This document shows, piece by piece, positions 1 to 5,254 of a stretch of DNA of 7,063 nt (position 1 is its first letter; each line of letters opens with the position of its first letter). The translations under genes were made by a program, and so were the position numbers. The stretch is from Candidatus Iainarchaeum sp. Its GTDB lineage: Archaea; Iainarchaeota; Iainarchaeia; Iainarchaeales; GCA-2688035. The DNA lies in assembly GCA_017610245.1 (NCBI GenBank), contig JAFCCK010000048.1, positions 1 to 7,063 of the forward strand, given 5' to 3'. Under the pieces are notes generated by a model. The model was not told the origin of the DNA and made no database searches. It saw nothing but the letters and a program-made list of their open reading frames with translations.

Positions 1-927
1 GGTCTTGAGGAAAAAGCCGAGAAAGAGGCAAAGGAGAGAGCAGAACAATACGCTGAAAAGCAGTTTAACAAGGCAATTGATGAAATAACCCAAAACACCA
101 ACCCAGAAATAAGCAAATACTATAAAAATGCGGAACGGTTTATTGAAATGGTGGCAAAGGGCTATTCTTCTTCCCTTATTTTAGAAAGCGAGGGGGGTTT
201 GGGAAAATCGCACTTGGTTTTAAGGAAACTAAAAGAAATGAACACAGATTTTGAATACCGTTGCGGGCATATCACTCCCTTGAAACTGCATGAGGAAGTT
301 TACCGCAACAACGGAAAAGTGTTCTTTTTTGATGACGCAAAGCTCTTGTTTGAAAGCAGGGAAATGGTTAATTGGTTTTTGCCTATTTTGTGGGAAGTCG
401 GGAGCAACAGGACAGCCGAATACATTTCTTCCAGCGATAAACTCATAGTGCCTGAAAGGTTTAAGGTTGAAAGCTCTTTTATTTTTGCCTTGAACGATTT
501 TCCCGAATATAATCCAACGCTTGAAGCACTAAAAAACCGCACTCTTTATTATCGTATTTTCTTTACTTTTCCAGAAAAAATAAAACTGTTTTTTGAAATA
601 GCAAAACAGGAATACAAGGGGCTTTCGCAAAAAGAACGCTTTAAAATAGTGGAATGGATAAAGGAAACAGCAAACGAAACCCACGATAACCTTTCCCTGC
701 GAACCCTAATAAAATGCTTTGACATATACCGCTACAATAAAGAGTGCTGGAAGGAAATGGCAACTGATTTATTAAAGCCAAACCCTTACCTTGCATTTAT
801 CAAGCGAAACGATAGGAATGAAACTGTTTCAAACCAAATAGAGTTATTCAAAAAAGAGTTTGGATTAAGCAGGGCAAGTTTCTTTCGTTATAGGAAAGAA
901 TTAAGAAAAAGACAACAAATTATGTAG
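1..927 (+). CDS. AAA+ ATPase with C-terminal helix-turn-helix-like segment (5' partial); probable replication protein
   Basis: The frame is open from the first base, so the true start lies left of the window. The first ATG, at 148, has no ribosome binding site, and the 49 codons before it encode a charged coiled-coil-like stretch that looks coding. Counting residues from base 1: a P-loop SEGGLGKS (63-70), a Walker B-like FFFDD (108-112) with Asp-Asp where Asp-Glu is usual, a sensor-1-like Asn (FALND, N165), arginine-finger candidates R180 and R185, and a sensor-2-like Arg (LSLR, R234). The last 36 residues are basic and contain FGLSRASFFRYRKEL, which resembles a helix-turn-helix recognition region. 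This order is that of AAA+ initiators, helicase loaders and clamp loaders. PCNA follows 50 bases downstream on the same strand, supporting a replication role. The AAA+ class is fairly secure; the exact role (origin binding, helicase loading or clamp loading) is inference. Confidence 0.8.
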   Translation, partial: GLEEKAEKEAKERAEQYAEKQFNKAIDEITQNTNPEISKYYKNAERFIEMVAKGYSSSLILESEGGLGKSHLVLRKLKEMNTDFEYRCGHITPLKLHEEVYRNNGKVFFFDDAKLLFESREMVNWFLPILWEVGSNRTAEYISSSDKLIVPERFKVESSFIFALNDFPEYNPTLEALKNRTLYYRIFFTFPEKIKLFFEIAKQEYKGLSQKERFKIVEWIKETANETHDNLSLRTLIKCFDIYRYNKECWKEMATDLLKPNPYLAFIKRNDRNETVSNQIELFKKEFGLSRASFFRYRKELRKRQQIM

Positions 928-964
928 CAAAAGTCTTAAAGTTTTAAAACCGTCAAAAATGCAA

Positions 965-972
965 GGGGGTGA
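965..972 (+). promoter_or_regulatory. Shine-Dalgarno site that decides the PCNA start
   Basis: GGGGGTGA closely matches the archaeal consensus GGAGGTGA and sits 5 bases before the ATG at 978. A GTG at 969 is in frame but lies inside this site, so it should not be taken as the start. Confidence 0.75.
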
Positions 973-977
973 AAAAA

Positions 978-1778
978 ATGGAAGTAGAGTTAGAAGCCAA
1001 AGAAATCAAAAACATAGTGGGCTATTTGGTAGATAACGGCATAGGGGAAGCAAAGTTTTGCTTTGACGCAAAAGGGCTTTCCTTCAAGGGAACGGACATA
1101 AGCCAAATCTCGCTAATAAGCATACAACTGCCAGCGTCAGCTTTCAAGGAATACAAGGGAAAAGCAGAAATTGGAATGGATTTGGAGCATTTCAAAAGTG
1201 CTTTAAACTGCTTTGACAGGTGGGATACAATCAAAATCAAGACAACCAACGAAGAAATAGAAATCCAAGACACAAGGGGAGAAGAAACCCTTAAAATACC
1301 GCAAACCTACTGTTCAAGCGAAGAACTGCCAAACCCTGAAATCAAGGCACTATTCCACGCAGAAATATCAAAAAGCGATTTAAGGACAGCAGTAAAGCAC
1401 GCCAAAATATTCAGCGAAGGGCTACTATTACAATACAAAGAAACCAGCGGACTAACAGCAGAAGCAAAATCAAGCAAGGGAGAATACAAAAAAACCATAG
1501 ACATCAAGGAAAATGTAAAAAACAAGTGCAACAAGTGTGCGAGCTTTTACTCAATAGACTACCTTGATGGGGCAACAAAGAATTTAAGCGGGGCAACCAT
1601 AGAATTCGGGGAAAACACGCCCCTGCACCTGATAGGCAAAATTGGGGAAGAAGCACACCTTGAATATTGGTTAGCCCCAAGAATAACAGAAACAGAAACC
1701 GATACAGATACTGAAGAAGAAGGCGAAGGCGAAGAACAAGAGGAAGAAGCCGAGAAGATTGAAGCGGTGGCATTATAA
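978..1778 (+). CDS. pcn: DNA polymerase sliding clamp (PCNA), archaeal type, with acidic C-terminal tail
   Basis: PCNA forms a trimeric ring around DNA that tethers the replicative polymerase, FEN1, ligase and other partners. The start at 978 gives 266 aa; an in-frame GTG at 969 is rejected because it overlaps the ribosome binding site. Visible PCNA landmarks are: N-terminal LEAKEIKNIV; GLSFKGTDISQISLISIQLPASAF (residues 33-56; compare archaeal GL..RAMDPSHVALV...LP); the MDLEHFKSAL helix; an interdomain connector region with SSEELPNPEI (113-121); and a C-terminal ATIEFGENTPLHL followed by LAPRI (232-236). Archaeal PCNAs usually end soon after this LAPRI-like sequence at about 245-250 aa. Here a further 30 residues follow, mostly Glu/Thr/Asp. 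A CNKC pair just before the YSIDYL helix is also unusual. It probably shares a transcript with the upstream AAA+ gene. Family assignment is confident; viral rather than cellular ownership is inferred from the neighbours. Confidence 0.93.
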   Translation: MEVELEAKEIKNIVGYLVDNGIGEAKFCFDAKGLSFKGTDISQISLISIQLPASAFKEYKGKAEIGMDLEHFKSALNCFDRWDTIKIKTTNEEIEIQDTRGEETLKIPQTYCSSEELPNPEIKALFHAEISKSDLRTAVKHAKIFSEGLLLQYKETSGLTAEAKSSKGEYKKTIDIKENVKNKCNKCASFYSIDYLDGATKNLSGATIEFGENTPLHLIGKIGEEAHLEYWLAPRITETETDTDTEEEGEGEEQEEEAEKIEAVAL

Positions 1779-1800
1779 CACCGCTTCTTTTTCTTTTTTT
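1761..1800 (+). terminator. Hairpin plus T-tract terminator at the end of the replication module
   Basis: A perfect 9-bp inverted repeat, GAAGCGGTG (1761-1769) and CACCGCTTC (1779-1787), has a 9-base loop and is followed by a T-rich run (TTTTTCTTTTTTT, 1788-1800). The left arm encodes the last residues of PCNA and the TAA stop lies in the loop. The T run follows the hairpin only on the plus strand. On the minus strand the sequence after the hairpin is not T-rich, so it is oriented to end the PCNA transcript, although the stem may also slow the converging minus-strand transcript. Archaeal RNA polymerase mainly needs the T tract; the stem may add mRNA 3'-end stability. Confidence 0.8.
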
Positions 1801-2131
1801 ATTTACAGTAAATTTCTATTGTCGGCGTAAAAGTATGTTTTACCCACTCGCAAGTTTTTGGCTTTGGCTTATCTACCCAAAACGCTAATTTTTTTTCCTT
1901 TTGAGGCGAATAAACCCTCATATCTGTTTCCTTAACATCAACAAAAATTATGTCCTTTGCAGTCGCCAATACTTCTCTTTCAGGGGATTTCCCTTTTATT
2001 TCTTCTCCCAAAAGTTTGCAAATCATATGCTTTGCAGTTTCTCCTTTAACATCTTGAAGTAATTGGCACTCAAACCGCTTTACCCCCTCAACCTTTGAAA
2101 CAATATCGCCAGCAAATTCCTCTTTAACCAT
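1799..2131 (-). CDS. Hypothetical protein, 110 aa; last gene of the minus-strand run
   Basis: I do not recognise this protein. The ATG at 2131 is preceded by GAGGT at a suitable distance, and the gap from the upstream stop is 3 bases, so translation is probably coupled. The sequence is soluble-looking and lysine/glutamate-rich, with no signal peptide or membrane helix. The N-terminal half is predicted helical by eye (VSKVEGVKRFECQLLQDVKG). A strand-like stretch KDIIFVDVKETDMRVYSP follows. Four cysteines are present, two of them in the last 18 residues. It follows a small membrane protein and is the last gene before the converging PCNA gene. Those two late genes could form an accessory cassette, but nothing in the sequence gives a function. 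The coding call rests on frame length, ribosome binding site and tight packing. Confidence 0.7.
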   Translation of the reverse strand: MVKEEFAGDIVSKVEGVKRFECQLLQDVKGETAKHMICKLLGEEIKGKSPEREVLATAKDIIFVDVKETDMRVYSPQKEKKLAFWVDKPKPKTCEWVKHTFTPTIEIYCK

Positions 2132-2134
2132 TCT

Positions 2135-2344
2135 TTACCTCAATCCAAACAAAATAGACGCTATTCCGCCAGCCAAAAAAGGAGCAGGATACCCAACCCT
2201 CAAGCCAAATAAAGCCATTAGCAAGCCAAAGCAAGCGAAAAGAAGCCACTTGTGCCATTTTAACTCATTTTGGATTACGCCAAGCTCCTCGTTAATCACA
2301 GCAATATGCCCACTTATTTCATTAACATCTTCCTTCAAAGTCAT
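2135..2344 (-). CDS. Small membrane protein: coiled-coil/amphipathic helix plus two transmembrane helices (holin- or XhlA-like)
   Basis: The 69-aa product has a charged, heptad-like N-terminus (residues 3-29, with I/V/L at regular spacing), then KWHKW at the membrane border. A first hydrophobic helix follows (about 33-48, LLFACFGLLMALFGL), then a short RVGYP turn and a second hydrophobic helix (about 53-68). The ATG overlaps the stop of the upstream 230-aa gene as ATGA, a typical translational-coupling junction. Small proteins with this plan are seen among phage holins and in the XhlA (haemolysin) family, where an amphipathic helix precedes a C-terminal membrane anchor. Its place at the end of a virion-gene run fits a lysis or membrane-modifying role, but a minor virion membrane protein is equally possible. 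The topology is visible; the role is inferred. Confidence 0.75.
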   Translation of the reverse strand: MTLKEDVNEISGHIAVINEELGVIQNELKWHKWLLFACFGLLMALFGLRVGYPAPFLAGGIASILFGLR

Positions 2345-3033
2345 ACCGTCGCCTCTATGCTTTTTGAATCCAAAAGCTTTCCATTATCCCAGAGCTTGCC
2401 TTCAATGGTGTATCTCCCTGCCCTGGTGAACCAGTCAAAGGGAAATACTTGGCTCTGCCCTGCTGGAATTAGTGCGCTTGCATCTGCCAAAGGTTGCCCA
2501 TTAATGAAAGTGCTAACCCTGAAACTGTGGGTAACACCTGTATTCAGGACAGTCATCTCTATCCTTTTCTGCGCAAGCGGTTCGGTAGAAACAGAGTTAA
2601 CAAAGCAGTTGCAGCCAAGCCTTGTATATGCCCCAGTATCAAGGCCTGCCTCAAGGCGCGCCCTCAAAAACCTTACAGGCAGGCTAATTGTATCATTCCA
2701 GGGGCCTGGAGGCTGGGCTCCAGAGCCTTGGGCAAACGGGTTCTGGACTCCTGGCCAGAATGTAGCATAGAGGTCGCCACTTGTCTTCCATCCTGTTAAT
2801 TGAGTCCATTCTTCCCCATCCAGAGAGCCAAACAGGGCTATCCGCCAGGCAAAGGGAGCCCATGGCCCCGTCATCCGGTAGCCGCCAGGGCAGAAATCCA
2901 GGTCAGGCTGGGCATACCAGTTAACGCTATTTAGGACAACGCCCCCCAAATCCACTGTGTTGGGAAACCATTCTGCCATGCCCTGCTCAACGCTTTGCTC
3001 CACGCAGATTGTCCCAAAATCAAATTCAGGCAT
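2341..3033 (-). CDS. Virion-surface or adhesin-like protein with discoidin-like N-terminus and CARDB/Ig-like C-terminus, 230 aa
   Basis: Residues about 26-128 have the flavour of an F5/8-type (discoidin) carbohydrate-binding domain. They show VDLGG near the start, WRIALFGSLDGEEWTQL (63-79, like the family's 'SNDGxxW' strand) and PVRFLRARLEA (119-129, like 'ryvRl'). Residues about 157-230 look like a CARDB/Ig-like sandwich: EMTVLNTGVTHSFRVSTFING, then LIPAGQSQVFPFDW, AGRYTIEGKLWDNG and a final DSKSIEATV. Such domains bind glycans or decorate cell and virion surfaces. The gene is about 52% G+C, well above the AT-rich genes just upstream, which suggests separate acquisition. The ATG at 3033 has only a weak AAGG site and lies in a small hairpin. 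Its stop overlaps the next gene. The domain calls are by eye and tentative. Confidence 0.8.
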   Translation of the reverse strand: MPEFDFGTICVEQSVEQGMAEWFPNTVDLGGVVLNSVNWYAQPDLDFCPGGYRMTGPWAPFAWRIALFGSLDGEEWTQLTGWKTSGDLYATFWPGVQNPFAQGSGAQPPGPWNDTISLPVRFLRARLEAGLDTGAYTRLGCNCFVNSVSTEPLAQKRIEMTVLNTGVTHSFRVSTFINGQPLADASALIPAGQSQVFPFDWFTRAGRYTIEGKLWDNGKLLDSKSIEATV

Positions 3034-3048
3034 AAAAGCCTTATGCTG
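3027..3048 (-). promoter_or_regulatory. Hairpin covering the start codon and ribosome binding site of the 230-aa gene
   Basis: On the minus strand, CAGCATAA pairs with TTATGCCTG (eight pairs, one bulged C) around a 5-base loop, GGCTT. The ATG of the 230-aa gene lies in the right arm, and the only Shine-Dalgarno-like bases (AAGG) straddle the left arm and loop. If formed in mRNA it would partly hide the start. It is short and AT-rich, so it may be fortuitous. Confidence 0.35.
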
Positions 3049-3066
3049 TCCAGATTAAAAAAATTT
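3034..3066 (-). promoter_or_regulatory. T-tract intergenic element, possible internal promoter ahead of the 230-aa gene
   Basis: On the minus strand this gap begins AAATTTTTTTAA (3066-3055) and continues TCTGGACAGC, with the ATG 33 bases after the first A. The gap at 5331-5363 has nearly the same opening at the same distance from its ATG. An A-rich stretch followed by a T/A box about 25-30 bases ahead of a start with little or no ribosome binding site would suit an archaeal BRE/TATA promoter making a near-leaderless mRNA. The oligo-T run could instead act as a partial terminator for the upstream genes. Confidence 0.35.
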
Positions 3067-3072
3067 GCCTTT

Positions 3073-3312
3073 TTATTCAAATCTATTTGTTTTAGGATTA
3101 AAGGATTTCCCTCTATACTTTTCAGCTGGACTAATTGAAGGGTTTGGGTCATCAATTATCCCAATATTGTCAATTTGCTTGATTTTCTCCTTCAAAAGCT
3201 CATCGCTGTAAATACCTTCCGGAATCCGCAGGATATGTTTGGAAGAAATCCCCCTACTCAGTGTAACTTCAATAAAACCCGCCTGCTTTTTGGTATCTTC
3301 TACTTTCCACAT
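3073..3312 (-). CDS. Hypothetical small protein, 79 aa, within the virion gene run
   Basis: The start is set at the ATG at 3312. It has AAAGGAG seven bases or so upstream, and that site directly adjoins the TAA stop of the 352-aa fibre gene. The same frame stays open further upstream and would give a 109-aa form with a hydrophobic N-terminus. That extension reads against the end of the fibre gene and lacks a ribosome binding site, so I treat it as spurious. The product is soluble, beginning MWKVEDTKKQAGFIEVTLSRGISSKH, with a charged helix (DELLKEKIKQIDN) and a Pro/Lys-rich tail. I do not recognise a family. Small acidic/basic proteins of this kind are common between fibre and adhesin genes of tailed viruses. 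Function unknown. Confidence 0.75.
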   Translation of the reverse strand: MWKVEDTKKQAGFIEVTLSRGISSKHILRIPEGIYSDELLKEKIKQIDNIGIIDDPNPSISPAEKYRGKSFNPKTNRFE

Positions 3313-3325
3313 TTTTGAATCTCCT

Positions 3326-4384
3326 TTAATACCCAATAACAATAATGCTATCACAAGCCCCAACAGCACCATCAACCCCATTCTGCACAGTAACCAAAAC
3401 ACTTACATCATTTGTCCAGGTTTCCCCTGTTACATAATAAAGCAAAGTAAGCCCAACTATTCTGGAATTGATATCTTGGCTTGGATATGTAACAGTTTGT
3501 CTTGTTGTTTCGCTTGCTGCTGGGCCTACCTTTAGCCTAAAGCTTGCTCCCGGCGAGTCTTTTACACCTGTTCCACTTAATGAAGCAAAAATGACTACGC
3601 CAGTAGAAACACTATTTGCTGGAATGGTGCAAGAGCCGATAGTTGTTTCATTTGTATCACCTGTGTGTGAACCAAGTGTTAAATCGCTTACAATATACCT
3701 AAGTCCAGACATATTTAAAGTATTTCCCGTAATGGATAATCCAGTTCCAAGGTCCAAAAACTCAAACAGGTTGTCTGACTCATCCCAGAAGACAATTTTA
3801 TCCGCTCCAGGGTCTGCCAAGGAAGTTCCTCCAATATCATTTAATGAAAACCCGCTTAATGAAACATCAAGGTTGTTATTGGTGATGGAAAGCCCAGTAT
3901 TTGGCGTTAAGAATTCAAATTGCGTATCTGAATCGTCCCAAAAGACTATTTTATCTGCATCAGGGTCTGCTAAAGCAGTCTGCGCTAAATCGTTTAAATT
4001 TATGTTTGCTGGAACCACGTCAAATGTTACTGTATCTGTTGCAGCAGTTCCAATTATGGATATTTTATTGCTTCCGGCAGCCAAATTTAGTGTATCTGCT
4101 GTTGAATCGGCAACTGGATTAGTCCCAGCTGGACAGGCAATTGTTTCAAACATATTCAAATTGACATTAAGGTTATTCCCCACAATTGTCAATCCTGTGT
4201 TTGGGGTCAAAAATTCAAATTGGTTATCCGATTCATCCCAGAAAACAATCCTATCAGCACCGGGGTCTGCCAAAGAGGTTTGTGCAAAGTCATTAAGACC
4301 TAAATTATGTATTTGAGCTTGAGTATAAAAATTCGCATCAATAAAGGCTTTGGTATAGCTTGGCGTCCTCAAATAAATGCTCAT
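3326..4384 (-). CDS. Tail-fibre-like protein with three LADPGAD-type repeats and a C-terminal beta head domain, 352 aa
   Basis: The N-terminus (1-28) is short and could attach the protein to the particle. Residues 30-76, 130-176 and 181-225 are three copies of a unit with the pattern LND..(Q/G)T(S/A)LADP(G/D)AD(K/R)IVFWD(E/D)SD..FEFL...TGL(S/T)I..N.L. This unit is widely seen in phage tail fibres. Between copies 1 and 2 lies a second fibre-type unit (about 80-122: CPAGTNPVADSTADTLNL...GTAATDTVTFDV). Residues 226-352 form a beta-rich globular end (SHTGDTNETTIGSCTIPANSV...SIIVIGY), expected to be the receptor-binding tip. No signal peptide or membrane helix is seen. The likely role is a trimeric virion fibre for host recognition. 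The ATG at 4384 follows the upstream stop by five bases with only a weak GGGT ribosome site. The fibre assignment is confident; the receptor is unknown. Confidence 0.88.
   Translation of the reverse strand: MSIYLRTPSYTKAFIDANFYTQAQIHNLGLNDFAQTSLADPGADRIVFWDESDNQFEFLTPNTGLTIVGNNLNVNLNMFETIACPAGTNPVADSTADTLNLAAGSNKISIIGTAATDTVTFDVVPANINLNDLAQTALADPDADKIVFWDDSDTQFEFLTPNTGLSITNNNLDVSLSGFSLNDIGGTSLADPGADKIVFWDESDNLFEFLDLGTGLSITGNTLNMSGLRYIVSDLTLGSHTGDTNETTIGSCTIPANSVSTGVVIFASLSGTGVKDSPGASFRLKVGPAASETTRQTVTYPSQDINSRIVGLTLLYYVTGETWTNDVSVLVTVQNGVDGAVGACDSIIVIGY
3710..3844 (-). repeat. Fibre repeat copy 3 (residues 181-225)
   Basis: 45-residue unit, LNDIGGTSLADPGADKIVFW at its start. The second half (FEFLDLGTGLSITGNTLNM) diverges from copies 1 and 2 and leads into the C-terminal domain. 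Confidence 0.85.
3857..3997 (-). repeat. Fibre repeat copy 2 (residues 130-176)
   Basis: 47-residue unit, LNDLAQTALADPDADKIVFW at its start. It shares the FEFLTPNTGL stretch exactly with copy 1 and is followed four residues later by copy 3. Confidence 0.85.
4157..4297 (-). repeat. Fibre repeat copy 1 (residues 30-76)
   Basis: 47-residue unit, LNDFAQTSLADPGADRIVFW at its start, ending NNLNVNL. It lies exactly 100 residues (300 bases) ahead of copy 2, with a different fibre-type unit in between. Confidence 0.85.
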
Positions 4385-4389
4385 TTAAA

Positions 4390-4740
4390 TTACCCAACTA
4401 TAATAATTTCATAAGAGGTATCAACCCCAGAGCCATACAAATGAATAGAATCTAGTTCAATATCCAATGAAAGGTCCTCCCCTGCACCCAAACCAAAAAA
4501 ATTATTACCACCATCAAATGAAATAAACAAGTCTTGAGTATCATGGGTATTTCTAATTAACATTGCATTGCTTGTATTTGTAAAAGAAATTTGTTGAACG
4601 GCTATTCCAACCACTCCATTAAAATGCTCAGCAATATTCCCTGAAACAGTAATAGCACGCAATTGCTTTGCTTGAGGCTGTCTTGTATCCTCAATTCTCC
4701 TGATTTCGCCCCTAATATGAGTTATCTTAAACCCCTCCAA
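4390..4740 (-). CDS. Small virion-associated beta protein, 116 aa; start uncertain
   Basis: Residues about 40-116 show a pattern familiar from small tailed-virus structural proteins: VQQISFTNTSNAMLIRNTHD, then DLFISFDGGNNFF, GLGAGEDLSLDIELDSIHLYGSG and a final EIIIVG. This is a short beta sandwich that probably decorates the virion. The start is a problem. The listed TTG at 4740 has no ribosome binding site. An ATG at 4757-4755, overlapping the upstream stop as ATGA and with AAGGAG (4771-4766) eight bases before it, is ideally placed but lies in another frame and stops after 11 codons. A one-base change between 4755 and 4738 would join the two frames. So the gene may start at the TTG or an unusual codon, or there may be a frameshift or sequence error. 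The body of the gene is secure. Confidence 0.75.
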   Translation of the reverse strand: MEGFKITHIRGEIRRIEDTRQPQAKQLRAITVSGNIAEHFNGVVGIAVQQISFTNTSNAMLIRNTHDTQDLFISFDGGNNFFGLGAGEDLSLDIELDSIHLYGSGVDTSYEIIIVG

Positions 4741-4753
4741 AAGAATGGTTTCG

Positions 4754-5254
4754 TCATCTTTCCATCTCCTTTTCAGCCAATTTAACCACTTTATGCTCTT
4801 CCCACTTCGGTCTCCTCAAAAACCCCCTGAAAAAACAGTTGTAAGTTTGGGTTAAAGCACTTCTATTCAAAGCCCTAACCTCAGCAGTAGCATAAGCAAT
4901 TTTTGGAGGGTCAAAAATAATTGAATGGTCTCCAAAGTCTTGTAAGGAATCGGTCATCTCGGGTTCCCATGTTCCATCAATCCAGATAGAATAGACTGTA
5001 TCAGGATACCAAGAAATATTTGGATATTGAAAGTAAAATTCCCAGCCTTCTGGCACAGCTAAAATAAATTGCACAATATAACCAGCTGGAACCTCTGCCT
5101 CGGCCCAATCATAAATAGGCTGGTCGAATTCAACTGCATTCCTTCGCACAAAGTACTCTTTTTGCTTTTCAAGCAATTCATTTGTCTTCTTCTGCTCCAA
5201 GAGCATGTCTGCCAGGACAGGCAGCAGCGTTCCCTCCTCAAACTCTTTATCCAT
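4754..5254 (-). CDS. Virion-like protein with N-terminal coiled coil and C-terminal beta domain, 166 aa
   Basis: Residues 1-35 form a helical, heptad-like segment (LLPVLADMLLEQKKTNELLEKQKEYFV), suited to oligomerisation. Residues about 52-148 look like a beta sandwich rich in aromatic residues: VPAGYIVQFILAVPEGW, YFQYPNISWYPDTVYSIWIDG, then TYNCFFRGFLRR. 'Coiled coil plus sandwich' proteins opening their sandwich with VPAG are common among tailed-virus head and tail accessory proteins. The ATG at 5254 lies inside the last codons of the 27-aa ORF (8-base overlap), with AGGGAAG upstream as a weak ribosome site. It is among the most AT-rich genes of the run. I recognise no named family; a structural role is inferred from pattern and neighbours. 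Confidence 0.8.
   Translation of the reverse strand: MDKEFEEGTLLPVLADMLLEQKKTNELLEKQKEYFVRRNAVEFDQPIYDWAEAEVPAGYIVQFILAVPEGWEFYFQYPNISWYPDTVYSIWIDGTWEPEMTDSLQDFGDHSIIFDPPKIAYATAEVRALNRSALTQTYNCFFRGFLRRPKWEEHKVVKLAEKEMER

Noticed and set aside
148..150. ATG at 148 as the true start of the AAA+ gene
   Set aside because: No ribosome binding site precedes it, and the upstream 49 codons are open to the window edge with coding-like, charged helical sequence.
935..949. TATA-like CTTAAAGTTTTAAAAC between the AAA+ and PCNA genes as a promoter
   Set aside because: The 50-base gap is A/T-rich, a start about 25 bases downstream would fall on or next to the ribosome binding site, and no second promoter element is clear; possible but unsupported.
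969..977. GTG at 969 as the PCNA start, giving 269 aa
   Set aside because: It lies within the GGGGGTGA ribosome binding site that correctly serves the ATG at 978, and the family N-terminus fits the ATG.
1720..1760. GAAGGCGAAGGCGAAG run as a functional DNA repeat
   Set aside because: It is short and fully explained by the Glu/Gly-rich tail of PCNA.
1504..1773. Leucine-rich minus-strand open frame opposite the PCNA end
   Set aside because: It is the complement of the acidic GAA/GAG-rich tail and has no start signals of its own.
2270..2799. Long plus-strand open frames opposite the 69-aa and 230-aa genes
   Set aside because: They lack ribosome binding sites and protein-like pattern; the minus-strand genes on the same bases have clear structure and tight junctions.
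3313..3402. N-terminal hydrophobic extension of the 79-aa protein to a 109-aa form, suggesting a membrane anchor
   Set aside because: The extension is an out-of-frame reading of the fibre gene end; AAAGGAG and the position right after the fibre stop point to the ATG at 3312.
3468..4316. 282-codon plus-strand open frame opposite the fibre gene
   Set aside because: Its repeats are mirror images of the fibre repeats; the minus-strand reading matches known fibre units, so this is a shadow.
4738..4757. Programmed -1 ribosomal frameshift at the TTCTTTT run
   Set aside because: The run does not form a standard X XXY YYZ slippery heptamer in the incoming frame and no downstream stem is obvious; an indel or alternative start is simpler.
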